A DNA stretch of 64,000 bases, taken from the NCBI GenBank assembly GCA_036558645.1, contig DATBFG010000030.1, positions 17,798 to 81,797 on the forward strand, in the 5' to 3' direction. Below are positions 1 to 8,665 of this stretch, piece after piece. Position numbers and translations under genes: made by a program. The number at the start of each line of letters is the position of its first letter. Position 1 is the first letter of the stretch. The notes beneath the pieces were generated by a model, which ran no database searches, was not told the origin of the DNA, and was given only the letters and a program-made list of their open reading frames with translations. Source of the stretch: DATBFG01 sp036558645. Lineage in GTDB: Bacteria > Acidobacteriota > Terriglobia > Terriglobales > Acidobacteriaceae.

Positions 1-295
1 CCGCTTTACCACCGGCATCGTGTTGCGGTTCTAAAATCGCACACGTTAAGAAACCAAGCTGCTTTCCTGCTCGGCGACGATCTCACGATTAACACCGGGC
101 TTACGTTGCAGTCAGTCTCGAGAGTGGTGTTCGCTTTCGGACATGGAGGCGCGAGAGCGGACACCAGATAGCCAGATAACGAATCCGTAAGGTTGCTTAT
201 CACTGTGGTCATCTTAGACTTAGGTACCGTCGCTCCGTGGTCCTATGCTTGCACCACGATCGACGACCTTCCATCTTCGGCGCAGAGATCGAACC
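1..295. other. Non-coding stretch upstream of the first permease
   Basis: No convincing gene is seen here. The short reading frames on either strand lack a ribosome binding site or recognisable protein features. It probably holds the promoter and leader of the permease that starts at 296. I could not pick a single -35/-10 pair with confidence. Confidence 0.5.
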
Positions 296-2734
296 ATGCA
301 TGGCTTATTGCAGGATCTGAAGTACGCTTTTCGCCAACTGCAACGAAGCCCTGGGTTCACTCTGACGGCAGTCATCATCCTGGGTCTCGGGATCGGCTTC
401 AGCACGGCAATTTTCAGTGCGATCAACCCGGTCCTGTTCGAGCCTCTTCCTTATCCGCACGCCGATCGGATCCTGATGATCTGGTACGCCAATGTCGCCG
501 GCGGCCGCCGCGCTCCGCAGACATTCCATACCTTTCGCGAAGTGGCAGAGCGGAATCGCTCGTTCGAGTCGCTTGCAGTGATGAAGGCGTGGCAGCCTAC
601 GGTAACCGGCGAAGCTCAGCCCGAACGTCTTGATGGTCAGCGCGTGAGTGCTAGCTATTTCCGGGTATTAGGTATCTTGCCTGTTCTGGGTCGGGATTTT
701 CAGGCTGCGGACGATGTCCCCAACGCGCCTCGTGTGGTCATTCTCAGCAATCGCGTCTGGCACCGCCGCTTCGGTGGAGGAAGTGAGATTGTCGGTCGGC
801 AGATCAAGCTCAATGATGACGCGTTTACTGTCATTGGCGTCATGCCATCGACATTCGATAACGTCATCGCCGCTGATGCGGATGTCTGGACGCCGATGCA
901 ATACGACAGTGGCAACATCATTTCTCTGGAAACAAGGGAGTGGGGACATCACCTCACGATGATGGGGCGACTGCGGGATGGAGTGACTTTAGCGCAGGCG
1001 AGAAGCGATCTCGCCTCGATTGCAGGGACCCGGGTGCCTGAGTTCCCTCGCGCCGCGTGGGCATCGTTGTCCGACGGCTTTATCGTCGGTTCGCTGCAGG
1101 ATGAAGTGGCAAGTGGAGTGAAGCCGGCCTTGCTTGCTCTGCTTGGTGCCGTGATGCTCGTTTTGCTGATCGCTTGTGTGAACGTAACCAGTCTGTTACT
1201 CGCGCGAGGCGAAAGGCGGCGGGGAGAATTCGCGGTGCGCGCAGCGTTAGGTGCGGCGCGTCCCCGTTTGCTGCGGCAACTGATCACTGAGAGTCTATTG
1301 TTGTCGCTGCTCGGCGGCACCTTCGGAATACTCGTCGCCACCTTCGGGGTAAAGGCCTTTATTGCAATCAGCCCGACTGAGCTACCGAGGGTGAACGCAA
1401 TCCGCGTCGACAGCACTGTTTTTATCTTCGCACTCGCGATCACAGCTCTGATTGGTGTGCTGGTTGGACTGTTCCCGGGGCTGCACGCTTCACGCGGCGA
1501 CCTGCACATCACCATGCAGCAGAGCTCAGCGCGCATTTCCGGTGGCCACCAGTTCACTCGCCGAGCTCTTGTTGTCGCTGAGATCGCGATTGCGCTCGTG
1601 CTGCTGGTAAGTGCGGGACTTCTGCTCCGCAGCCTGAATCGTCTGTTCGCCATTGATCCGGGCTTCGATGCCGCTCATGTGCTCACCATGCAGTTGCAGC
1701 AATTCAGCCATCGATTCGAAACCGATGCAGCTCGTAACCGATATTTCGAACAGGTGGTCGACGCAGTGCGCCGGGTTCCGGGGGTCGAGATGGCGGCGCT
1801 TACAAGTCAGTTGCCACTGAGCGGTGACTATGACGGCTTCGGCGTGCAGTTCGCGATGGATCCCATCAACAACCACGAAGCTGCTCTTCGCTATGCCGTG
1901 ACGCCGGACTATTTTTCGGCAATGCACATCCCGCTGCGCAAAGGCCGCCTATTCACTCCACACGATGTAGTGGGAGCAGTAACGGCTGTTCTGATCAGCG
2001 AATCGTTTGCGAAGAGGAGGTTCGCCAATCAAGACCCCGTAGGGCAGCGCGTTCGTGTGGGCCCTGACATCGGGCACGAAGAGAAGCCGTGGGGAACGAT
2101 CGTCGGGGTCGTTGGAGACGTGAAGCAGGCGTCACTAGCGCTGAATGAACCTGATGCCTTCTACACCTCGACCAGTCAGTGGGCATGGGTCGATTCCGTG
2201 CAATCGCTCGTGGTCCGAACGAAAAGTGATGCCGCCGGCTTGATCCCCGCAGTCCGCAGCGCGATCTGGTCAGTGGACAAGGACCAGCCCATTGTCCGCA
2301 TTGCTACCATGGAAAATCTCCTCACAAAGTCCGAGGCGGAACGGCGATTCGTGCTGATGCTGCTCGAAGCGTTCGGCCTGGTTGCACTCGTGCTCGCAGC
2401 CATCGGAATTTATGGCGTTCTCTCGTTCAGCGTTGCCGAGCGCTTCCGCGAGATCGGAGTGCGGGCCGCGTTAGGCGCAACCCCTGGCAATATCCTTCTG
2501 CTCGTTGTTCGCCAAGGCATGGTCTTGACATTCGTTGGCATCGCGATCGGAGTTGGGGCTGCGATGCTCGCGAGTCGGGCATTGATCACATTGCTCTTCG
2601 CGACCTCGCGACTCGACCCATTGACCTACCTGGGTGTGGCTGCGCTGCTAGTGGGAGCCTCGGGGATCGCATGTGCCCTTCCAGCATGGCGGGCAACCCA
2701 GGTTGATCCATCCATCACGTTGCGGGCCGAGTAG
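296..2734 (+). CDS. Duplicated FtsX/MacB-type ABC permease (acidobacterial orphan permease type)
   Basis: An inner-membrane protein of 812 residues built as two MacB-like halves. Residues 1-40 carry the hallmark opening MHGLLQDLKYAFRQL followed by the first membrane helix. A periplasmic MacB-PCD-like domain follows to about residue 255. A three-helix FtsX domain spans about 270-420, then a second periplasmic domain and a second FtsX domain near 690-812. The sequence R(A)ALGA after a helix occurs in both FtsX parts, showing the duplication. The ATG at 296 was chosen because the family starts there; an in-frame upstream start at 245 would add 17 unconserved residues. No ATPase of its own is adjacent, which fits the orphan permeases of Acidobacteriota. 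The transported substrate is unknown. Assignment to the family is firm; transport by this protein alone is inference. Confidence 0.88.
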   Translation: MHGLLQDLKYAFRQLQRSPGFTLTAVIILGLGIGFSTAIFSAINPVLFEPLPYPHADRILMIWYANVAGGRRAPQTFHTFREVAERNRSFESLAVMKAWQPTVTGEAQPERLDGQRVSASYFRVLGILPVLGRDFQAADDVPNAPRVVILSNRVWHRRFGGGSEIVGRQIKLNDDAFTVIGVMPSTFDNVIAADADVWTPMQYDSGNIISLETREWGHHLTMMGRLRDGVTLAQARSDLASIAGTRVPEFPRAAWASLSDGFIVGSLQDEVASGVKPALLALLGAVMLVLLIACVNVTSLLLARGERRRGEFAVRAALGAARPRLLRQLITESLLLSLLGGTFGILVATFGVKAFIAISPTELPRVNAIRVDSTVFIFALAITALIGVLVGLFPGLHASRGDLHITMQQSSARISGGHQFTRRALVVAEIAIALVLLVSAGLLLRSLNRLFAIDPGFDAAHVLTMQLQQFSHRFETDAARNRYFEQVVDAVRRVPGVEMAALTSQLPLSGDYDGFGVQFAMDPINNHEAALRYAVTPDYFSAMHIPLRKGRLFTPHDVVGAVTAVLISESFAKRRFANQDPVGQRVRVGPDIGHEEKPWGTIVGVVGDVKQASLALNEPDAFYTSTSQWAWVDSVQSLVVRTKSDAAGLIPAVRSAIWSVDKDQPIVRIATMENLLTKSEAERRFVLMLLEAFGLVALVLAAIGIYGVLSFSVAERFREIGVRAALGATPGNILLLVVRQGMVLTFVGIAIGVGAAMLASRALITLLFATSRLDPLTYLGVAALLVGASGIACALPAWRATQVDPSITLRAE

Positions 2735-2943
2735 CAGGATTGCGCATTCAGAACTACGGTCTCTGGCCACGAACTCCTTGTCTTCCTTCCATTTCCGGAA
2801 TGGCCGTGCGCTGTCATGGAAGATTTCCTCATTCCGAGTAACCTTTTGGCGCTCTCATCGTTTAACTGTTATGGGGTTAGTTGAGACTGGTTCCGCAAAC
2901 GGTATGCGATCCGGGATTTGTGGAAACTACTCTTCAGGCTAGG

Positions 2944-2972
2944 TTGTTCACGGCCAACTTATCGTCTATCCT
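2944..2972 (+). promoter_or_regulatory. Possible sigma-70-type promoter of the exporter operon
   Basis: TTGTTC at 2944 and TATCCT at 2967 are 17 bp apart. They lie in the 313-bp gap between the orphan permease and the next permease gene, about 75 bp before its ATG. The match is imperfect. I see no other gene or terminator hairpin in this gap (2735-3047). Confidence 0.35.
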
Positions 2973-3047
2973 GATGGGCAGAAGTCTTCTCGACTGGCTC
3001 GCCAGGAATTCCGGGTCCCTCAGTTTCAAAAGTCTCGAGGAATTCAT

Positions 3048-4199
3048 ATGACCTTGGCACGATTTGTGAGCAAGAACGTCTTCCGCAACAAGCGCCGCAG
3101 CACTCTTACCGCCCTGAGTATTGGCTTCTCATTGCTGCTGTTGACCTTAATGATGACGATTTGGCGCACGTTCTACATTGATGAAGGCAGCGCAGAGTCG
3201 GCACAGCGGATCATTGTCCGCAATAAGGTATCTCTGGTATTCAACGTTCCCGAGCACTACCGGGAGAAGATTCGCTCGCTGAATGGCGTGAAGAACGTCG
3301 TCCCCCAGCAATGGTTTGGTGGAACCTACAAAGACCCGAATAAAGACAAGCAGTTCGCCCAGTTCGCCACCGATCCGGAGGAATTCTTCGAGGTCTACCG
3401 CGACTTTCACATCGCGCCTGAACAACTGGATGCCTGGAAGAAAGATCGCGCCGGTTGTGTCGTGGACTCCGAATTAGCCAATGAGCATGGGTGGAAAATA
3501 GGCGATAGGATTTTTCTGAAGGGAACTATCTTCCCCACCGATGTGGAACTGACCGTACGCGGCATCTACACCGCGCCTGCTAACACACTGTCCCTTTATT
3601 TCAACAGGAAGTATTTAGAGGAGGCTTACACACCGTTGAAGGGAGGGGTGGGCTTCTACGGCGTACTGGCTGACTCGGCACAAAACGTACCCGTGGTCGC
3701 GAAGGAAATCGACGAAGCGTTCCGCAACGCCGACCGTGCCACCAAAAGCGAGAGTGAGAAGGCCTTTGGCCTGGGCTGGATCGCAATGCTTGGGAATGTG
3801 AAGGCTTTTATTCTCAGCATCTGTGGCGCCGTGGTATTCGCGACTCTGCTGGTTTCGGCGAACACCATCGCGATGTCGATCCGCGAGCGCACACGTGAAG
3901 TTGCGGTCCTGAAGACGCTCGGTTTTACTCAGCGTACGGTACTCGGATTATTCGTAGGGGAAGCGATTGGCATCGCCCTGGTTGGCGGGTTGCTCGGCAC
4001 GTTGGCGACGCCTGCACTGATTTGGGTGATGGCGCAATCGCCGCAAGGTGGATTCTTCTTCAGCAATATCAAAATGACTTTCACGATCGCTGCGATAGCC
4101 ATGACGGCTGCCGCGATTGTAGGCTTCCTGAGCGCTTTCGTCCCGGCCTACAATGCATCGCGCGGAAATATTGTGGACGGACTGCGTCATATCGGCTGA
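3048..4199 (+). CDS. FtsX-like ABC exporter permease, first subunit
   Basis: An inner-membrane permease of 383 residues. One helix lies near residues 20-42 (after the basic opening RNKRRSTLTALSIGFS). A periplasmic domain of about 200 residues follows. Three C-terminal helices start near residues 252, 303 and 345 with the FtsX signature region REVAVLKTLGFT between them. Size and layout match the half-permeases of MacB/LolC-E type exporters. A Shine-Dalgarno-like GAGG lies 6-9 nt before the ATG. It is the first gene of four co-directional genes (second permease, adaptor, ATPase), so the complex is probably a heterodimeric export pump working with the ATPase at 6913. Cargo is not known; lipids, peptides or macrolide-like compounds are typical for the family. 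Confidence 0.85.
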   Translation: MTLARFVSKNVFRNKRRSTLTALSIGFSLLLLTLMMTIWRTFYIDEGSAESAQRIIVRNKVSLVFNVPEHYREKIRSLNGVKNVVPQQWFGGTYKDPNKDKQFAQFATDPEEFFEVYRDFHIAPEQLDAWKKDRAGCVVDSELANEHGWKIGDRIFLKGTIFPTDVELTVRGIYTAPANTLSLYFNRKYLEEAYTPLKGGVGFYGVLADSAQNVPVVAKEIDEAFRNADRATKSESEKAFGLGWIAMLGNVKAFILSICGAVVFATLLVSANTIAMSIRERTREVAVLKTLGFTQRTVLGLFVGEAIGIALVGGLLGTLATPALIWVMAQSPQGGFFFSNIKMTFTIAAIAMTAAAIVGFLSAFVPAYNASRGNIVDGLRHIG

Positions 4200-4332
4200 A
4201 AACGGAGAGCACGACTTTCAGCGATTATCGTAAGCATCTGAAATACCTGAGCACTGGTGTTAGAGTGCCTGCCTGCGCACGCAAGTTGCCGGCACGGCGC
4301 TCCGACCTTGACGGACTGAAGGCGGAGACTTC

Positions 4333-5496
4333 ATGGCAATACCCATCAGCTACAACACGCGCAACCTGATTCTGCGCAAGGGCGCAACTATTATGACGGC
4401 GCTCGGAATCGCGTTGACAGTCGCTACTGCGATCTTCATTCTTGCCCTGCTGGCTGGTTTGCGAGACGCCTTCAAAAGCAGCGGCGATCCCAACAATGTG
4501 CTGGTCCTGCGCAAGGGTTCGAACTCAGAATTGGCGGCGGGCGGCGTCGATCGTGATGCCATGCAGGTTATCCGCGATCTGCCGGGAATCGCCCGCAATA
4601 CCAAGGGCGACATCATGGTTTCGGGTGAAACCATTCTGGTTATCGTTCTGCCGCGCCTCGACGGAACCGGCGATACCAATGTGACTGTCAGGTTCGTAAC
4701 CCCCATGGGGATGGAAATTCGCCCCGAAATGAAGCTGGCGGCGGGCCGATGGTTCGCGCCAGGACAACGCGAGATCGTAGTGAGCAAGTCAGTACACGAG
4801 CGCTTCGGCCAAGCCAACATCGGAGATTCCATGTGGATCGGCAAGGGCGCGTGGAAAGTTGTCGGCATTTTCGATTCGAACGGCTCCGCACATGAGTCAG
4901 AGGTATGGGGTGATATCAATCAGCTCGCATCCGACTTCGACCGCAGCACTTATTCTTCGGTCCTGATACGCGCTACTGACCCGGTCGCGGCTGCGGCGCT
5001 GAAGAACACCGTCACGGATGACATCCGGCTCAAGCTGAACGGCATGCTCGAGCCCGATTACTATGCCAAGCAGACCAGCACTGGTGGCCCAATAAAGTTC
5101 GTGGGCTTCATGGTGGCATTCATCATGGCGGTCGGGTCGTGCTTTGCCGCGATGAATACCATGTATGCCGCAGTTGCGTACCGTTCACGCGAGATTGCTA
5201 CGTTGCGGGTTCTCGGCTTCTCTCGCCCGAGCATCCTGACATCGTTCGTTCTGGAATCCCTGATGCTGGCATTGCTCGGAGCCACTGTCGGAATTTTGCT
5301 GATGTTGCCGTTTAATGGGCTGACAACCGGAACCTCAAATCCGGTCACTTTCAGCGAAGCCATCTTCAGCTTGCGCATGACCAAGGACGTGATTCTGACA
5401 GCAATCATTTTTGCCGTGGTAATGGGTGTCTTGGGAGGCATGGCGCCGGCATGGCATGCCGCGCGGCAGAGTATTTTGAATGCGCTTAGAGGTTAG
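4333..5496 (+). CDS. FtsX-like ABC exporter permease, second subunit
   Basis: A 387-residue inner-membrane permease with the same plan as the preceding gene: one N-terminal helix near residues 20-43 (TALGIALTVATAIFILALL), a soluble periplasmic part, and three C-terminal helices from about residue 255. The FtsX signature appears as REIATLRVLGFSR. A GGCGGAG motif lies about 6 nt upstream of the ATG. It differs clearly from the first permease, so the transporter is likely a heterodimer. The 133-bp gap to the upstream gene holds nothing I can name. Confidence 0.85.
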   Translation: MAIPISYNTRNLILRKGATIMTALGIALTVATAIFILALLAGLRDAFKSSGDPNNVLVLRKGSNSELAAGGVDRDAMQVIRDLPGIARNTKGDIMVSGETILVIVLPRLDGTGDTNVTVRFVTPMGMEIRPEMKLAAGRWFAPGQREIVVSKSVHERFGQANIGDSMWIGKGAWKVVGIFDSNGSAHESEVWGDINQLASDFDRSTYSSVLIRATDPVAAAALKNTVTDDIRLKLNGMLEPDYYAKQTSTGGPIKFVGFMVAFIMAVGSCFAAMNTMYAAVAYRSREIATLRVLGFSRPSILTSFVLESLMLALLGATVGILLMLPFNGLTTGTSNPVTFSEAIFSLRMTKDVILTAIIFAVVMGVLGGMAPAWHAARQSILNALRG

Positions 5497-5539
5497 GGAG
5501 CCTGCAGTGCTGGGCAGTTAAGATTGCTGTCTGATCCAT

Positions 5540-6916
5540 ATGGCTATCGATTCAAAACATGAAGAGTTACAGAGCCTGCGCATCGATCGCTCGGCTCCTC
5601 CATCTGGCGATGGTGATCCCTCGCCGTGGGCACGGCGCTACATCCTGGCGGGCATTTCAGTCATCGTCTTGCTGAGCATTGTGGCTGTGGCCTATCGCCT
5701 GCTTGCCCGCGACACGCCGGAAGTGGAAACCACTCGTGCGATCGCGGAAGGGGGCGAAGATGAAGCAGGCGGCACAGTGCTTTCCGCCAGCGGATACGTA
5801 GTGGCCCACCACAAGATCAACGTGAACTCGAAGGTGACCGGCCGTGTCGCCTGGATCGGAGTTGAAAAGGGTGACCGCGTGAAAGAAGGGCAAGTGCTGG
5901 TTCGACTGGAGAACGACGAATATACGGCACAGGTGGAGCAGGCGAAGGGATCGGCCGCGAATGCCAGGGCTTATTTGGAACAACTGCGCAACGGATCGCG
6001 GCCCGAAGAAGTAGCGCAAGCCGAGCACAACCTCGCGGAAGCGCGTGCCACCCTAGTCAACGACAAGCTGGTGCTCGACCGCACTCGCAATCTGGCTAAA
6101 GAAGGTGTGCTCTCCCAGCAGGCCCTCGATGATGCCACAGCGAAGTATGACGCCAGTCAGCAGCGGGTGAATTCTCTCGAGCAGTTAGCGCGTCTGGCGA
6201 AAATTGGGCCACGACAAGAGGAAATTGCGCGTGCGGAAGGCGCCTACGTGCAGGCGCAGGGCCAATTGGCTTTCGCCCAATCACAATTGGATGCCACCGT
6301 CATCCGCGCTCCCGTGAACGGCACCATTCTGGAGCGCACGGCTGAGAAGGGCGAACTGGTCACGGCTCAGTTTGCCAGCGCAGCGGAAGGCGGTCCGAGG
6401 GGCTCAGTCGTGGCGCTTGCCGACCTCAACGACATTCAGGTGGAACTCGATATTGCGCAAGACGACTTTGCGCGTCTCGGTCCGAAGCAGAAAGCGAGCA
6501 TTTCTCTGGATGCATTCCCAGACCGCAAGTACGAGGGTGTCATCGCTGAAATTTCTCCCGAGGCCAATCGGTCTAAGGCGACTGTGCAGGTCAAGGTACA
6601 GATTCAGAATCCTGACAGCTATCTTCGCCCTGAGATGAATTCGACCGTGAAATTCCTTGCTGAGGAACGAAAGAAAGAATCAAGCGCCAAGCCCGCCGGC
6701 GCACTGGTTCCTACCAGCACTCTGCGCGACGTCGATGGTAAGAAGGTCGTATTTCTTGCCGTAAACGGCAAGGCGCTGGTCCGAGAGGTTCAGGTCACTA
6801 ACACGCGGGCAAATGGAGTCATTGTGCAAGGCTTAATTGGCGGAGAGGATGTAATCACGAATGCCCCTCCCACCTTGAAAGATGGTGACAAAATCAAGAT
6901 CAAAGGACAATCATGA
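5540..6916 (+). CDS. HlyD/MacA-type periplasmic adaptor of the ABC exporter
   Basis: A 458-residue membrane-fusion protein. A single membrane helix (about residues 32-52) anchors it. A split biotinyl-lipoyl domain lies near residues 85-120 (VTGRVAWIGVEKGDRVKEGQ) and again near 245-280 (IRAPVNGTILERTAEKGE). Between these is a long alpha-helical hairpin with heptad-like Ala/Leu/Glu content. A beta-barrel and a membrane-proximal domain follow. Such adaptors bridge inner-membrane permeases to an outer-membrane TolC-like channel. No TolC homologue is in the window, so one must be encoded elsewhere. The stop overlaps the ATPase start by four bases (ATGA), which indicates translational coupling. Confidence 0.9.
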   Translation: MAIDSKHEELQSLRIDRSAPPSGDGDPSPWARRYILAGISVIVLLSIVAVAYRLLARDTPEVETTRAIAEGGEDEAGGTVLSASGYVVAHHKINVNSKVTGRVAWIGVEKGDRVKEGQVLVRLENDEYTAQVEQAKGSAANARAYLEQLRNGSRPEEVAQAEHNLAEARATLVNDKLVLDRTRNLAKEGVLSQQALDDATAKYDASQQRVNSLEQLARLAKIGPRQEEIARAEGAYVQAQGQLAFAQSQLDATVIRAPVNGTILERTAEKGELVTAQFASAAEGGPRGSVVALADLNDIQVELDIAQDDFARLGPKQKASISLDAFPDRKYEGVIAEISPEANRSKATVQVKVQIQNPDSYLRPEMNSTVKFLAEERKKESSAKPAGALVPTSTLRDVDGKKVVFLAVNGKALVREVQVTNTRANGVIVQGLIGGEDVITNAPPTLKDGDKIKIKGQS

Positions 6917-7626
6917 GCACTGCTACGATTCCACATACTTCCACGCAGACGAAGGTCGTCCAGGCGCGCAATGTCAGCAAGATTTTCAAGCGCGACGCTT
7001 TTGAAGTTCGCGCGCTCGATGATGTTTCCATCGAAATCGCTGCGGGCGAGTTCCTTGCGCTGATGGGACCCTCCGGTTCGGGCAAGACCACGCTGCTGAA
7101 CATGATTGCCGCCATCGACCGTCCCACCTCGGGAGAGCTGCTGGTGCTGGGCGAGAACATCTTCCGGTTCAGCGATTCGCAGTCCGCGCGCTGGCGCAAC
7201 GAACATGTTGGATACGTATTCCAGACCTTTAACCTGATCCCCGTACTCACGGCATTCGAGAACGTCGAATTGCCTCTGCTCCTCACCAAGCTGAACTCGC
7301 AACAGCGTCGAGATCACGTGATGACCGCGCTCAAGCTCGTAGGTTTGCAGGAGAGAGTCAACCACCTTCCCAAGCAGCTTTCCGGTGGCCAGGAGCAGCG
7401 TGTTGCAATCGCCCGGGCTATCGTCAGCGATCCTACGTTGCTGCTCGCCGATGAACCCACGGGCGATCTCGACAGCCACTCAGCTTCAGAGATCCTGGAG
7501 ATCCTGAAGCGCCTGAATGAGGATTTTCACAAGACGATTGTGATGGTAACGCACGATCCACACGCGGCATCGTTCGCGCACGTAACTCGCCACTTGGAGA
7601 AGGGAATGTTGCTGCCCGCGGCCTGA
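6913..7626 (+). CDS. ATP-binding subunit of the MacAB/LolD-like exporter
   Basis: A 237-residue ABC ATPase. Walker A is GPSGSGKTTL (about residues 52-61), the signature is LSGGQEQRVAIARAI (about 156-170), Walker B is LLLADEPTGDLD (about 176-187) and the switch histidine lies in MVTHD (about 212). The QEQR in place of the usual QQQR after LSGGQ is a minor variation. It energises the two FtsX permeases upstream. The start codon lies inside the adaptor stop (ATGA). The gene ends the operon and is followed by a strong hairpin terminator at 7651. Confidence 0.93.
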   Translation: MSTATIPHTSTQTKVVQARNVSKIFKRDAFEVRALDDVSIEIAAGEFLALMGPSGSGKTTLLNMIAAIDRPTSGELLVLGENIFRFSDSQSARWRNEHVGYVFQTFNLIPVLTAFENVELPLLLTKLNSQQRRDHVMTALKLVGLQERVNHLPKQLSGGQEQRVAIARAIVSDPTLLLADEPTGDLDSHSASEILEILKRLNEDFHKTIVMVTHDPHAASFAHVTRHLEKGMLLPAA

Positions 7627-7650
7627 ACAGCAACCATCATTGAAAGAAAA

Positions 7651-7673
7651 AAGACGGGCTACGTGCCCGTCTT
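7651..7673. terminator. Bidirectional rho-independent terminator
   Basis: A nine-base perfect stem (AAGACGGGC / GCCCGTCTT) with a five-base loop. It is preceded by a run of A and followed by TTCGTTCTT, so it can act in both directions. It separates the exporter operon (plus) from the convergent gene ending at 7690 (minus). Confidence 0.85.
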
Positions 7674-7689
7674 CGTTCTTGATCAAAGA

Positions 7690-8376
7690 TTAGATTTCAG
7701 TAATCGCATCCTGCGGCTTATTGAATCCGCTTTCTGCGGGATCTGCTACCCACTGCCATGCGCGCCTTCCGTTTTCGCGGATAACAGTTCGCGCCTCGCC
7801 GTACTCGACCAATCGATTGAGCACGGTTGTGACCGAGGCTAACGGATCCTTGTGCCGCAGAAGCACAGGTGGAATCCGCTGCTGGATCTGCTCGCAAACT
7901 TCCCGTGCTCCCAGCGGCTTGTCCGCTTCCATCAATACCATTCGACAGGCCTTGGTAAAGCCCGGCTGCCGACCTCCGCTCTTACGATCAACCAGTTCGA
8001 GCAACTCTTCAGTGAGGACATCATCCCCGAACAGGTTGGCCAAACCGACAATGGTTTGCTTGACCGTGCCGATTCGCTTCATGATGTCGGCTCGCTGCCG
8101 CATGAGTTGGCGTAACTCATCGTGTGCGGCACGCACTACTTCCTGTACATGCGGGTCTCCACTGCCTGGAAGGCCCCCATTCTTTCCGGTGTCCGCCGAC
8201 CGCCCAGTATCCATGGCCACCCTCCGGATCCGGCTACTTTGCTTGCTACCAGCATCGGCTTCCCCGGTTCCCCGCGGGTCCCGCACACTGGTCCTGCTAA
8301 TTGATACGTACGGATTAGCGTGCCCGTTCCCTGATTCTTGGATGATTGTTCGGTTCACTGCGACTGTAGAATCCAT
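7690..8376 (-). CDS. Winged-helix (HARE-HTH-like) protein with N-terminal coiled coil
   Basis: A 228-residue protein with no firm family assignment. The first 70 residues are polar and low in hydrophobicity. Residues about 75-125 form a probable coiled coil (HDELRQLMRQRADIMKRIG). Residues about 140-215 read as a winged helix: helix TKACRMVLMEAD, then AREVCEQIQQR, a recognition helix near LASVTTVLNRLVEYG, and a wing ending RRAWQW. This resembles HARE-HTH/HB1 domains, so nucleic-acid binding or recruitment is inferred. The ATG at 8376 follows an in-frame TTG; the true start could be further downstream because the N-terminus is not constrained. It stands alone, convergent with the exporter operon. 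Confidence 0.6.
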   Translation of the reverse strand: MDSTVAVNRTIIQESGNGHANPYVSISRTSVRDPRGTGEADAGSKQSSRIRRVAMDTGRSADTGKNGGLPGSGDPHVQEVVRAAHDELRQLMRQRADIMKRIGTVKQTIVGLANLFGDDVLTEELLELVDRKSGGRQPGFTKACRMVLMEADKPLGAREVCEQIQQRIPPVLLRHKDPLASVTTVLNRLVEYGEARTVIRENGRRAWQWVADPAESGFNKPQDAITEI

Positions 8377-8665
8377 CAAAACACCCCACGTGATACGACT
8401 ATTGGCTTTTAGACGTTATTGGTATTGAAAGGTGAGTAACTTTGTGTGGCTCACCCTCGAGTGAAGTCCCAACAGCGCAACAGACAAATGTCTATGACAG
8501 GTTGCTCTTTTCAGCACTCAGATCCGCTTCCTATAGAGACCAAATATGAGAGTTCATAAGCACTTCCGCTTTGCCGGAGGCTGGTCCTCCAGGCCGTCGC
8601 GAAAGTGAACACCCTTGTTCAGCCATGAACAGTTGGGTTAACTGATGCGATAATTCTCCGCGCAG
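8377..8665. other. Non-coding divergent spacer
   Basis: This spacer separates the winged-helix gene (minus) from the glycosyltransferase gene (plus). It should hold promoters for both. TAATTC at 8651 lies about 10 nt before the glycosyltransferase ATG and may be a -10 element, but no good -35 sits at 16-18 bp. A small inverted repeat (CTTGTTCA / TGAACAG) lies near 8614-8632. Confidence 0.35.

Noticed and set aside
3048..7626. A complete tripartite efflux system including an outer-membrane channel
   Set aside because: Only permeases, adaptor and ATPase are present; no TolC-like gene is in the window.
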